A DNA stretch of 64,000 nt from Symbiodinium natans. Its lineage: Eukaryota > Sar > Dinophyceae > Suessiales > Symbiodiniaceae. The number at the start of each line of letters is the position of its first letter. Position 1 is the stretch's first letter. The position numbers and the translations under genes were made by a program. Shown here in pieces: positions 38,193 to 47,699 of this stretch. Below the pieces are notes generated by a model that did no database searches, had not been told where the DNA came from, and worked only from the letters and a program-made list of their open reading frames with translations. The stretch lies in contig CAJNDS010002510.1 of NCBI GenBank assembly GCA_905221605.1, positions 1 to 64,000 of the forward strand. The letters are read 5' to 3'.

Positions 38193-38842
38193 CTTATGGC
38201 TTCAAGGCTAGGGTTTAGGGTTTAGGGTTTAGGGTTTAGGGTTTAGGGTTTAGGGTTTAGGGTTTAGGGTTCAGGGTTCAGGGTTCAGGGTTTAGGGTTT
38301 AGGGTTTAGGGTTTAGGGTTTAAGGTTTAGGGTTTAGGGTTCAGGGTTTCGGGTTTCGGGTTTCGGGTTTAGGGTTTAGGGTTTAGGGTTTAGGTTCTTA
38401 CACCTGAAGCTAAACCCTAGGCCAGGCTAAACCCTTAAATTTCTAATCAGGGTCTTCAGAAGGCATTGGGTTCGAGGTCTAAGGCTCAAAAGCATAGCTT
38501 CGAAGCTAGTAAAGGCCGGCAAACACTCCACGAAAACATGCGCCGCAAGCGCCTGACAGTTAAGCACCAACAATGCACCCCAAACAACTAAATCTAAAAG
38601 CCCCAAAGCCCTTCAAGACTTCCGCCCAACAAAACCTTCATCCTAAACCATCAATCCTAAGCCCTAAACCCTAAACCCTGAAATACCCTGAACCCTAAAG
38701 CTTAACCCCTAATCCCGAAACCCTAAACCCTCCTAAACCCTAGACCCTAAACCCTAAACCCCAAACCCTAAACCCTAAACCCTAAACCCTAAACCCTAAC
38801 CCAAGACCCAAAAGAAAGTCTCGGACCCCTGAGCCCCAAGGC
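38193..38842 (-). repeat. Intron inside an EF-hand loop, bounded by paired arrays
   Basis: In sense: GC donor, TTTAGGG-type repeats (plus-strand CCCTAAA 38650-38800), unique core, CCCTAAA-type repeats (plus-strand TTTAGGG 38207-38392), acceptor TAAG. Because the protein motif fixes the join, this is the best-supported intron of this type in the window. Confidence 0.8.
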
Positions 38843-38886
38843 CCTTCTGGGTCGAACAGGCCGAAGACCTCCCGGAGCCCCTGCAC
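38843..38886 (-). CDS. EF-hand exon (start of first hand)
   Basis: Acceptor CGAAACAG, 44 nt reading VQGLREVFGLFDPEG with two bases of the last codon, GC donor. LREVFGLFDPEG is the entering helix and loop start of an EF hand (calmodulin/centrin style F-x-x-F-D). TTTAGGG (38897-39010) on the right and CCCTAAA on the left. Upstream exons were not recognised. Confidence 0.7.
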
Positions 38887-38896
38887 CTGTTTCGGA

Positions 38897-40100
38897 TGTA
38901 GGGTTTAGGGTTTCGGGTTAGGGTTTAGGGTTTAGGATTTGGGGTTTAGGGTTTAGGGTTTAGGGTTTAGGGTTTTGGGTTTAGGGTTGACCGTTTAGGG
39001 TTTAGGGTTTAGAGCTTGGAGCACTTGGGGGCTTAGGGTTGTGGCTTGGGGGTAGAACTAGGGCTTGGAGTTTGGGTTTGCGTTGGGGGCCTCGGGTTTA
39101 GGGATAAGGTTTGGGGTTTAGGGCTTAGGGGTTTAAGACTCATGCTAGGGTTTGGGCAAGAAGCAGACAGTACTGAAAGCGCTCAGGTCCATGTGGCTTT
39201 TTGTCTTGGGGGATACAGACATTTGATTGGGGCTTGGGGCCCAGGTGCTTTTTGGGTTTTGGGGGCAAGGAATCTTAGAGTTTTGGATAGGGCTTTGGGG
39301 AGTTGGTTGGAGGTTTGTTGGTTTGGGTTTCCGGTTCTAGGCCTTTGCCCTCCCCACCCCCTCGCGCAAGGTTCTCCCAAGCCAGTAGTCTCTAATTTTT
39401 TTTTGGGGGGGGGTAGGTTTGGGGTTGGATGACTTCCTAAACCCTACGCGCTGGCGGAATGTAAAGGCCTAGTGAGTATTTGAGTAGTTTTTGCTTCATA
39501 TTGCAGTTATACTGCCCTAAACCTAACCCGAAACCCTAAACCCTCGGCCCTAAAAACACAAAACGGGAACTGGTGGAGGGGGGACGTTTCTCTAAACCCT
39601 GGGCTTGGGTTTAAGCGCTTAGGGCTTCGGGCTCGGGGGGCTTCGCGCTTGGGGCTCAGGGGCGTTTCGGGTTTAGGGTTTAGGGTTTTGGGTTTAGGGT
39701 TTAGGGTTTAGGGTTATTCTGCCTTGGGTAAAAGAATGTTGCGTGGTCCTGCCTGCTGCTCTGTTAAGCCTGCGCGAATTGGAACGCACACTGTTCCAAG
39801 CCCACCTGGCAGATCACCGTTGAAAGGCTGAAGGTCTTCGGGTTCATGGTTCAAGGTTGAAGGCTTAAGGTGCTGGACTGTGTAGTTTGATGGGGCATTC
39901 TTCAACATGTGTTGGCTAATCCAAGAACTCGTGATTTTGCTGGCATCCGCCTATGTCCGCTTGTCGACTTCGACGTCTTTTGCTTGGCGACAGTTGGCCT
40001 TCCAATGTTCAAGTTGCATCTGCAAGCATGCTCCTACAGCTAGCGTCACATCCCTAAACCCTAAACCCTAAACCCTAAACCCTAAACCCCAAATCCTAGT
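38897..40100. other. Arrays and G-rich spacer without recognised exon
   Basis: TTTAGGG at 38897-39010 and 39670-39716, CCCTAAA at 40052-40098, G/T-rich decayed repeat sequence 39040-39420. The 128-codon plus frame at 39046-39432 follows this composition and is not credible. Confidence 0.6.
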
Positions 40101-41089
40101 GCTTGGGCCGACACTTCCATGTGTCTGGCTTGGTTCGACGTCGAACAACACCTCAGTCACGAAGAAACACTGGAAACCTACTGTTTGGCTTGACTTTGGA
40201 TCAAAGGCAACGGACACTCATGTGGAAGAAGCTCCCTCAAACGTATCTTAAATGGATGGCAGTGGAAAATTCGGCGTCGCCTCGGGAATTCAACGCCCAG
40301 GGACGCAAGGGAACAGCACAGCGCTGCCCCAAACAACTCTCAGGGCAAGACTTTGCGCAGAGTCACGTCCGCATCTACTGGAGGGTCTTCCTGGATCAGA
40401 TGCCGGCACTCGGGTTGTTGCACACCAGACAATGCACTGCCGGCTGCTCCTCGCAGCTTCTAAGTCAGGGGCTTTGGTGGTCTTGAAAGCGCTTGTAGGT
40501 TTGGGGTTTGGGTTTACGGTTTCGGTTTTTGCCGAAAACCTTGGCAAGATAGGGCCACAGTAAGTCAACTGCACAACGCACCTTGGCTTCACCGTCGCTC
40601 GACAGTGTATCAGCCGCGGCCTTAACCACACAAGAAGCCGGGCGCGTCACTTCAAAAACAGTGAGTCATCCAAACTGCCTCGGTCACAACATCCAGCTCG
40701 AGTTTTGCATCTTCCGACATCTGGTTGCTAAACACTGCTGCTTCATGGTTGGTGGAGGCTCAGCAGTTTGACTTCGATGTGGCCTTGTATTGGCATCATC
40801 GTGCATCATGGGCCAAGTCATGAAAGCCCTGTAAGCCAAAATGAATGCTGGAGCAGGCGCTGTACGAATGCGACGTGCTGGAACATAAAACAACACTGTC
40901 GCAGGAGGTGATGATGTCCATCCTGGCAGTTGCAGGCATCTTGCTGACGTGCCGCTGTTGCTAGCCCCAAAGAGAATGGCGCTAGCTGGTGTTGGACACT
41001 TGGCGCGTGGTGTATATCAAGTACATCAAGTGCCAAGCACAGGTGATGGGTGAATGCAGTTCAAATGCATCAGCAATCTCCCCACCATT
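40101..41089. other. Unique region, coding potential uncertain
   Basis: A minus-strand frame around 40520-40650 reads VKAAADTLSSDGEAKVRCAV then LLWPYLAKVF, which looks like genuine helical coding sequence, with no recognised family. A plus-strand frame of 127 codons (40103-40486) has no motif. Confidence 0.35.
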
Positions 41090-41290
41090 ACCACCATTCC
41101 CACAATTCCCCACCATACCCACCATCACCCACTATTCAAAACCATTACCATTCCCACACCCGCCATTCCCACATTCCTTTGTCATTCCCAGCATTACCCA
41201 CCATCACCCACCATTACCCAATTCCCACCATTACGCGCCATTGACCATCACTAGCCAAGTATCGCACCATCACCCACCATTCCCACCACA
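41090..41290. repeat. Imperfect CCACCATTA / CCATTCC tandem repeat
   Basis: Variants of ACCATTACC, ACCATTCCC and ACCATCACC recur over about 200 bp. Confidence 0.9.
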
Positions 41291-41319
41291 ACACGCTCAG
41301 GTCGCAGTGTTGTCTAGCA

Positions 41320-41763
41320 ATGGCACCTACAAGTGCGCATCCAATCATCCTAGTTGACATCTCAGTCAGTACCAGCACCTTCATGTTTGGTGCTTTGGGC
41401 TGGTGTTTAACGCAACTACCAGTGGCGACGCTTGCAGCCAACGGGACGATGACAAGCATCTTTGCCTGCTGTGTTTGTGTTACACCTCGCGTCATCCGGC
41501 AATGTGGACATTCCAACCAATTTGGAAGGTGTCCGTGCAGCCGGCACAATTCCACCTTTTCCTTCATCTTGGTGCTCATAGCAGCCATGTTCCAACCTCC
41601 AGGTTGGTAGGTCTGTTTCTTCATCCAGATTCATACGCTTGACTTGAGCTCGACCAAAGGAACCTTCCAGGAAAATCCAAGGACAACCACCCCAGGCCTC
41701 ACGGTATCCAATGATACCTTTCTTCGCACATCGCAATGATATGTCTTTGTTGGAAAACTTCAC
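41320..41763 (-). pseudogene. Decayed retroelement integrase fragment
   Basis: A minus-strand frame contains ELCRLHGHLPNWLECPHCR, an H-x-H...C-x2-C cluster like the zinc-binding domain before copia-type integrases. Further on, NMKVLVLTEMSTRMIGCALV resembles the start of an integrase core. The two frames are interrupted, and no catalytic triad remains. Confidence 0.5.
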
Positions 41764-41820
41764 TGCCCAGCCCGCATGCAGGAAACCAAGGTGAACCGAC
41801 CATCCCCAAGCACGAAATCA

Positions 41821-42199
41821 AGAACCCCAAAGGTTAGCGCAAGCCGAAACCCAAAGAAAAGCCGAAAAGCAAGGGCAAAGGAAAGACTGTCGCTGAGGTC
41901 GACCAAGAAGGGGCCGAAGGTGATTTGACAGGCGGACTGGCGGAGAAGAGCGGACCGAGCCTGAATCTGAGTCCAATGTGCATGCAGGAAGTTGCGGGAG
42001 AAACCAAGAAGGATTTGATCCCGTGCACTGAGGATGCCTTCGACTGGGACAAAGAGACGCTATGAAGGTTCGCTTGGCCGAGTTAGAGCGCCAGATTGAA
42101 GCTGACTTAAAAAAAGTTGCCTCAAAAGGGCAAAAAAGTCAGTACGATATTGATAATAATAAGGCACGAATTCCGGGATACCCCGTGAGCACACATTAG
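41821..42199 (+). pseudogene. Retroelement Gag-like fragment
   Basis: The plus frame starts with Lys/Pro-rich KPKPKEKPKSKGKGK, continues acidic to DAFDWDKETL and stops at TGA 42063-42065. An overlapping frame starting ATG 42062 continues with a helical segment (LAELERQIEADLKKVASKG) to a TAG at 42197. The arrangement suggests one frame broken by a shift. The family is inferred from composition only. Confidence 0.4.
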
Positions 42200-42425
42200 T
42201 AGTAATATTGGCATTTTCCCGTGTTCTCTTTTACTTGTTCATGATTGTCATAACTTTTAGTACGCACGGTAACCGAATAAGTGTACGAAATGAACGCACG
42301 CGTGCCTTTTCCCCTCGCTTTCTACTATTTTTGCAGCATTCAGAAAATTGTATGGGCCTTTTATCTGTTTTACTGGCCCGTTAATAGATAAAACTACTAA
42401 AAGGGCATATAATTTAATATAAAAT
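42200..42425. other. AT-rich 3' flank of a minus-strand gene
   Basis: The composition is markedly AT-rich after the stop codon at 42428-42426; no other signal. Confidence 0.4.
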
Positions 42426-42537
42426 TTAAAAAATATCTGGATTGCTTAACGCGGTGAAAGCGAGCAGGCGCTGCCGGTCACTGGTGCAAATGTCTGCAAA
42501 AAGCCTGGATCTCAACTCCTCGGCTTTTCTCTGAACC
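42426..42537 (-). CDS. Terminal exon of a multi-pass membrane protein gene
   Basis: Acceptor GGGGTAG, then VQRKAEELRSRLFADICTSD and RQRLLAFTALSNPDIF, stop TAA. A charged helical C-terminal tail. It is placed with the membrane exons at 43-47 kb because of strand, order and absence of another stop. Confidence 0.55.
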
Positions 42538-42841
42538 CTACCCCGTTGCCACGACTTGATCCATCGCGGAGCCCTCAAAACCCTGGACCCCAAACCCTGG
42601 AAATTGCAAGAGTCTCCCACACTCTGGGCTGAGAGCCGGGGGCCCAAGAGCGGCGTGCGCCTGATATCCGGAGCCTTCGAAATTGCGACGGGATTTTTGG
42701 GGCTTTTGAGGTTTAGTGGGAGGGTTTGTAGGAGCCCTCGCCCCCTTTGGCGGGGAGGCACCTGCCAGAGCTCGGGCTCTGCAGGGGCTTTTTGCCGGCT
42801 CCTTTGCAGCGAAGTCAGTCGTGCAAGCAGCCCGTCGTAAG

Positions 42842-42945
42842 ATTCCATATGTGGGATTCACATGTGTGGGCTTTGATTAATTTGGTGAGAACCCAAACTA
42901 AGGCAGTGAGACCCAGGAGCAGGGTCACGAAGCCTGCGGCTTGGG
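42842..42945 (-). CDS. Transmembrane exon
   Basis: The frame reads AGFVTLLLGLTALVWVLTKL then IKAHTCESHIWN: a clear membrane-spanning helix with a basic exit. The open frame ends with a stop at 42815, so either this is an alternative C-terminus or a donor lies before it. Confidence 0.5.
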
Positions 42946-43104
42946 TCCATGGTGGTTGGGACGAGGCCGCAAGAACCCCTTCCAGCAGCTTCCTCGGGTG
43001 TGCTTGGGGGGGCGAAGAGGGGCCTAGGTTCGAAAAGGGTGTGTTTGGGGGATGCGGCGGGAGGGGGGTTTCGGGGGCCAGGTGAACTGCAGCCGGGCTT
43101 CTTG

Positions 43105-43250
43105 CTGGCCGCTGCAATCCCCAGCGCCATGCTGGCGAGCAGTTTGATTCGCCCGGCGTCGCTGAGCTGGTCGAATATGATCGCATAAAAGCTCGCCTGG
43201 CCAGACGTGACTGCTGGGACACCAGAGAAGACACTATAGAGGCGGCTCCC
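43105..43250 (-). CDS. Membrane-protein exon
   Basis: The frame reads RLYSVFSGVPAVTSGQASFY, then AIIFDQLSDAGRIKLLASMA, then LGIAAASKK. It has the look of a dinoflagellate multi-pass membrane protein loop and helix. Splice sites are not fixed. Confidence 0.5.
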
Positions 43251-43299
43251 ACAGCGATTTCCCCCCGCCCCTTGTGTGAGCGCCGCCCTGCAGTGGCCT

Positions 43300-43362
43300 G
43301 CAAATAGAGTTGGACGAGATTCTCCAGCAGGACTTTGGTGATGTTGGTAACGAACGTCCTCG
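43300..43362 (-). CDS. Membrane-protein exon
   Basis: The frame reads FVTNITKVLLENLVQLYLQA. The pattern LLENxxQLxLQ recalls the XK-related family motif LEAxPQLxLQ, which is only a hint. Confidence 0.45.
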
Positions 43363-44180
43363 GCGCGGGCTTGCGGGTTCGGGGACAGCGGCGGGCTCCT
43401 CGTGTGCGAGAACCCCCCATAGAAAGCACAAACAAGATCTTTTTTGAAGCTGAATAAACTCCGCAAATCCCCACCCACCGCTCCCCGAAGCGCGCTCCGC
43501 TCCCTCGCCCCCTTTGTGACACACAGCTTTTGCCAGGCGTCTTCAAGCCCTTTGTTCCTCCTGGCTTCCCATCGCAGAAGGCGGCCACGGCGCCCATCCC
43601 GGCCTTTATAGAAGCAGGCGCTCGGTCTCTCGACACACCCTCTGCATCTCGGAGCAGAGTACCTCTGCAAGAGACCCCGGCTGCGGATATATCCGTATCG
43701 TCCACTACTATTTACACACTGCGCGCAGCAGCGCGCTGAACCCAAAAAATGCGACACCCCCGCTCCCCCCCTCTCAAATGAAGGGCGCCGTGTCCGCTGC
43801 GAGGGCCGTGTCGACGAGCGGCTGCGTCCGCCTTGGCCAGCGGGCACAGTGCGGCTGCTGCCGCCTCTCTCGAAGGCTTCGCACGCTGCCCTGTGTCGGT
43901 CCCTTACTAGACGAGACGCCCGGTCGCGAGAGCCTGCTGGGCGCCCGCGGCAGCCCCGAAGGCCAGGAGCAGCACCTGACCCAGCGAGGCGGGAGCCGAA
44001 GCCACAAAGGACAGGGAGTGGAATGACTCGAGGCTGCAATAAGTTCGGGAGTTGGGACGCCGTGTACTCATCAGCTCTATATACAACAACGCTGACCTCG
44101 GACTATAGTTATATCGGTTAACTGTAGCTACTCTGATGTTGACATGCCGGGGTCCCACGACGCTGTCACACCCACCCACC

Positions 44181-44209
<29 letters not shown>

Positions 44210-44215
<6 letters not shown>

Positions 44216-44662
44216 TTTGGCTTGGCATGAACTGATGCAGTGATCACGGTACCAACATGTACCAACCACCAGACCCACAACACACTCAAGAGGAGTCAAG
44301 AAGAAGGGAAGAATGAAAAGGAGCATGGTTGCCTGCCTCGAGCGGCAGCTCCTGTTGCCAGTTGTGGTATCCAAGGCCCATAAATCCAAGGTGCTGGCGA
44401 TCCAAGGCACAGCGGTGCGATCATCGAGATGGGAATTTTGGGACTTCAGGGTACATGATGTCACAAAAAGTGTGGTGGATACCAGCTGCAACGGCGTTGC
44501 CCAGGTACTCCACATGCAGGTACGTCCAGGTGATCAGCCTGGATATCCTCCCAACTCATAAGCAGCTTCATTGGCAGTGAGCGTATGAGCGGGTCACTGC
44601 CCCCTGCAAATGGAAATGTCAGTCACAGCGATCACCATGTTCAGGCGTTTACACACACACAC
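44210..44662. repeat. Direct duplication copy 1 (453 bp)
   Basis: Nearly identical to 45091-45543 (offset 881 bp; the one difference I noticed is G/A near 44431). Both copies start and end in CA dinucleotide repeats. Confidence 0.95.
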
Positions 44663-45090
44663 GCCCCGAAGGGCGAAAAGGACGCGAAGAAGCAAGCAGG
44701 TGTCAGCAAGCCAGTCATGAACAGCAACAAGAGAGGAGGCAGAGACAACAAAACCGGAACGACACCAGGAGGCAACAAGAAACGCGAAATCAACAAAACA
44801 GGGGGTCAGACAGCATCATGGGAGGACAGTCAATGACATGTCTGTTTAAGGATTCCGGATACCATGAGCGCGTGCCTACCTGGTCCTCCTACCTGCACAT
44901 GCACAGACGACCTGCCTGCACTCCTGATGATCCCGATGAAGCCCACTGTGGGCACATGTCATCCTACTGCAGATGATCCCGATGGATGAGAACAAGCGTC
45001 TGCAACGTTGTGATTCACTCATCCGCTATCGCGGGCTCGGGCACATGCCCCTGAGATCTGGCCCCCTGTCGGGAAAAAACCAGAACTGGT

Positions 45091-45543
45091 ACACACTTTG
45101 GCTTGGCATGAACTGATGCAGTGATCACGGTACCAACATGTACCAACCACCAGACCCACAACACACTCAAGAGGAGTCAAGAAGAAGGGAAGAATGAAAA
45201 GGAGCATGGTTGCCTGCCTCGAGCGGCAGCTCCTGTTGCCAGTTGTGGTATCCAAGGCCCATAAATCCAAGGTGCTGGCGATCCAAGGCACAGCGGTGCG
45301 ATCATCGAGATAGGAATTTTGGGACTTCAGGGTACATGATGTCACAAAAAGTGTGGTGGATACCAGCTGCAACGGCGTTGCCCAGGTACTCCACATGCAG
45401 GTACGTCCAGGTGATCAGCCTGGATATCCTCCCAACTCATAAGCAGCTTCATTGGCAGTGAGCGTATGAGCGGGTCACTGCCCCCTGCAAATGGAAATGT
45501 CAGTCACAGCGATCACCATGTTCAGGCGTTTACACACACACAC
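45091..45543. repeat. Direct duplication copy 2
   Basis: See copy 1. The 5' edge is ACACAC and the 3' edge is (AC)n continuing to 45546. Confidence 0.95.
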
Positions 45544-45606
45544 ACACTTGATGCGTTAGGTTTGCTTGCCAGGGAGTTGTAGTTGATGCTGTATCCGAGG
45601 ATGTTA

Positions 45607-45826
45607 TACTGGGACACGCCACAGACACACACACACACAGACAGAGACACACACAGACACACACAGACACACACAGACACACACAGACACAGAGACACAC
45701 ACAGACACACACAGACACACACAGACACACACAGACACACACACACAACACACACACACACACACACGCACGCACGCACCGCGCACGCAACACACGCGCA
45801 CGGCGCACGCGCACGCGCACACGCAC

Positions 45827-45858
<32 letters not shown>

Positions 45859-45924
45859 GCACACACGCACACACGCACGCACACGCACACGCGCACGCAC
45901 ACGCGCACGCGCACACGCACACGC

Positions 45925-46013
<89 letters not shown>
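45607..46013. repeat. Compound CA / CACG / CACACAGA microsatellite
   Basis: Blocks: ACACACAGAC repeats (45622-45745), CG/CA alternation (45768-45930), pure (CA)n (about 45930-46010). Alternating purine-pyrimidine over 400 bp. The Cys/Val-rich ORFs across it are artefacts. Confidence 0.98.
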
Positions 46014-46014
<1 letters not shown>

Positions 46015-46814
46015 AGAGGAACACGAACGAGAATCTGACTAAGAAGCCACGGCATGCGGCCCCTTGTCACGCCCAGGCGCTCCCCAGAACCGCAGCCATC
46101 GCACCACCGGTGCCAGGGGCCAGGCCCAGGAGGCCTCCACGGGAAGGTGAAAGGCACAGCCCTACAAGTGCCCGCAGGTCGCAATGTTCTTGAACCCAAG
46201 GCCGTGGACGGCCGCAAGGAGCTAGTTATTCTACCGCAGGGTTGTAGGGCAGGGGTCAAGGCTTTGCTCAAGAAGATGGCGTATATATCAAGGAATCAGG
46301 GCCCAAACACTTCGCGATGGCCACCAAATAATGTGACAATTAGGAAAATGAAGGCGGGCCACGAGAAGCCTCCGTTCTCAAAGGCGCAAATTCCGCCAAC
46401 TTTCTCACAACAAGAAAGCCCAGAATAACTGACGGAATCAACGATAGCGAATGAGCGCCACTTCATTATGAGCGGACGGCGTTCTGATGGGAGCTGGCTG
46501 GTTGGGGGTCGGGGCTGCGGGATGGATCCAGGCATTTAAATGTAGATATGCTCACACATATCTTGACAAGGCAGAGAACGAACTGTATACAAATTGGGGA
46601 GCATGCAGACGGCATTTCCTGAGTTCACTACTGCTGACAACAGATCTGTGCTTGTTATCGCGGAGAGTACGCCTCGAAAGCCGTGACCCATGCCTCTGTT
46701 GCATCCGGATCACACTGGAAAGCCTTCACAGGGGCCGGGCACGACAGTGAGAGAGCTCGCTCAGAAAGGACTGCGAGCTAGGCGGGGTTCCTGAAACCAG
46801 TGCCACGCACAGCA

Positions 46815-46975
46815 CTACCGAGAAGCATGCCTCTGGCAGGACTCCTCCTGAACCCCTGTTGAAAGACACACTGGAAACACGCTGCCTGGATGGGCATGGC
46901 TCCATCCGTAAACCAATCTGCATGTTCGAGGACGCCCATGGTGAAGTCAAAGATGACTCCAAACGTCACCGGCAC
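46815..46975 (-). CDS. Membrane-protein exon with D-x-x-T-D motif
   Basis: Acceptor TTTGCGGAG, then VPVTFGVIFDFTMGVLEHAD, then WFTDGAMPIQAACFQC. The HADWFTDG motif inside a hydrophobic segment resembles the D-x-x-T-D signature of XK-related proteins. A GT donor (CTCG|GTAGTG) could end the exon near 46820. Confidence 0.5.
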
Positions 46976-47036
46976 CTCCGCAAAACAGGAAAGCAGGAGG
47001 AATCCATCGACACTCCTAACCCATTATTTGTTTATA

Positions 47037-47080
47037 CATATATGTATATATATATATATATATCTATCTATATATTACAG
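47037..47080. repeat. TA/TATC microsatellite
   Basis: (TA)n and TATC units just beyond the donor of the next exon. Confidence 0.95.
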
Positions 47081-47088
47081 ATGCTTTG

Positions 47089-47550
47089 CCAGCCTCCCCG
47101 CCATCCCTCCCGAGCTGCGGACCTGCAGCCGCACCAGCAACTGGACCTCGACAGCTTTGTTGTAGACCAAAAAGGGCAGGTACAGGCCATAAGCCCAGAG
47201 CGGCAAGCCTCCGGCGCAGCTCGTCCAGGCGGCCGCGGCCAGTGGCACCAACACCACCAGCAGCATGAGCCGTGCTTGCATGCGCACAACACGCCCTTGG
47301 GCGTGGAGCTCCTTGAGGAGCTCCCCATGGCTGCGGGGGGCTTCCACCAGGTTGGCCTGCTCTTCCTCAGGCTCCTTTACGGCGCCATTACGACAATCAA
47401 AAATCGTACTCTCAATGGTCACCACCCAGCAAACGCATTGGCATGCCACGCAGGTGAACCCGACCACCAACGCCACAACGACGCACTCCCAGGTCCAGGC
47501 CATTGCGCGAGGGTCGCAGACCTGGCAACGACTCTCACTATGCAGGAACC
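47089..47550 (-). CDS. First seen exon of the multi-pass membrane protein
   Basis: The frame is open from 47587; an in-frame ATG is at 47503 (MAWTWECVVVALVVGF). Three hydrophobic stretches are visible: ECVVVALVVGFTCVACQCVC, then after an acidic loop (EPEEEQANL) LMLLVVLVPLAAAAW, and LPLWAYGLYLPFLVYN. It ends RLAKH before a GT donor (47088-47087) in a TA-rich intron. The downstream exons at 46.9, 43.3, 43.2 and 42.9 kb add more membrane segments. A transporter or scramblase-like (XK-related) role is speculation. On the opposite strand TTACAG at 47085-47090 would also look like an acceptor. Confidence 0.55.
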
Positions 47551-47699
47551 GGGCACCTGTGGCTGCAAGAATGTTGTTCTTCCCCACTGCCTCCGGTCAG
47601 CGGTGCATTGCTCATGCCAGAGGCACCGACTTCATCATATACGCGTGTTTGAACTCGGCAAGGTCTATGAACCCTTAACCCCAATCACGTAAACTCTCA

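Larger units (their letters stand above)
43363..46814. other. Large intron with duplications and microsatellite
   Basis: It holds a GC-rich region 43400-44040 open in several frames, the direct duplication 44210-44662 / 45091-45543, a unique piece between the copies, the CA/CG microsatellite 45607-46013, and unique sequence 46014-46814. A coding piece in 46.05-46.45 kb is possible but not supported by a family. Confidence 0.5.

Noticed and set aside
9994-40098. A chromosome end (true telomere)
   Set aside because: The arrays are short (35-350 bp), occur in both orientations, and are separated by unique and coding sequence with long non-telomeric sequence on both sides, so they are interstitial.
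9994-40098. The mosaic as an assembly artefact of unrelated telomere-ended contigs
   Set aside because: Exons on both sides of arrays join in phase (19.06/19.64 kb, 28.55-33.19 kb, 38.12/38.84 kb), which chance joining would not give. Individual junctions, such as 9993/9994, still need read support.
42815-44039. Minus-strand ORFs of 296 and 393 codons read as single genes
   Set aside because: Only parts (43300-43362, 43105-43250, 42842-42945) look like protein, and they lie in different frames; the rest is GC-rich sequence that happens to lack stops. I kept only the plausible exons.
45522-46271. Cys/Val-rich and Thr/His-rich ORFs of up to 249 codons
   Set aside because: They are translations of the CA/CG microsatellite.
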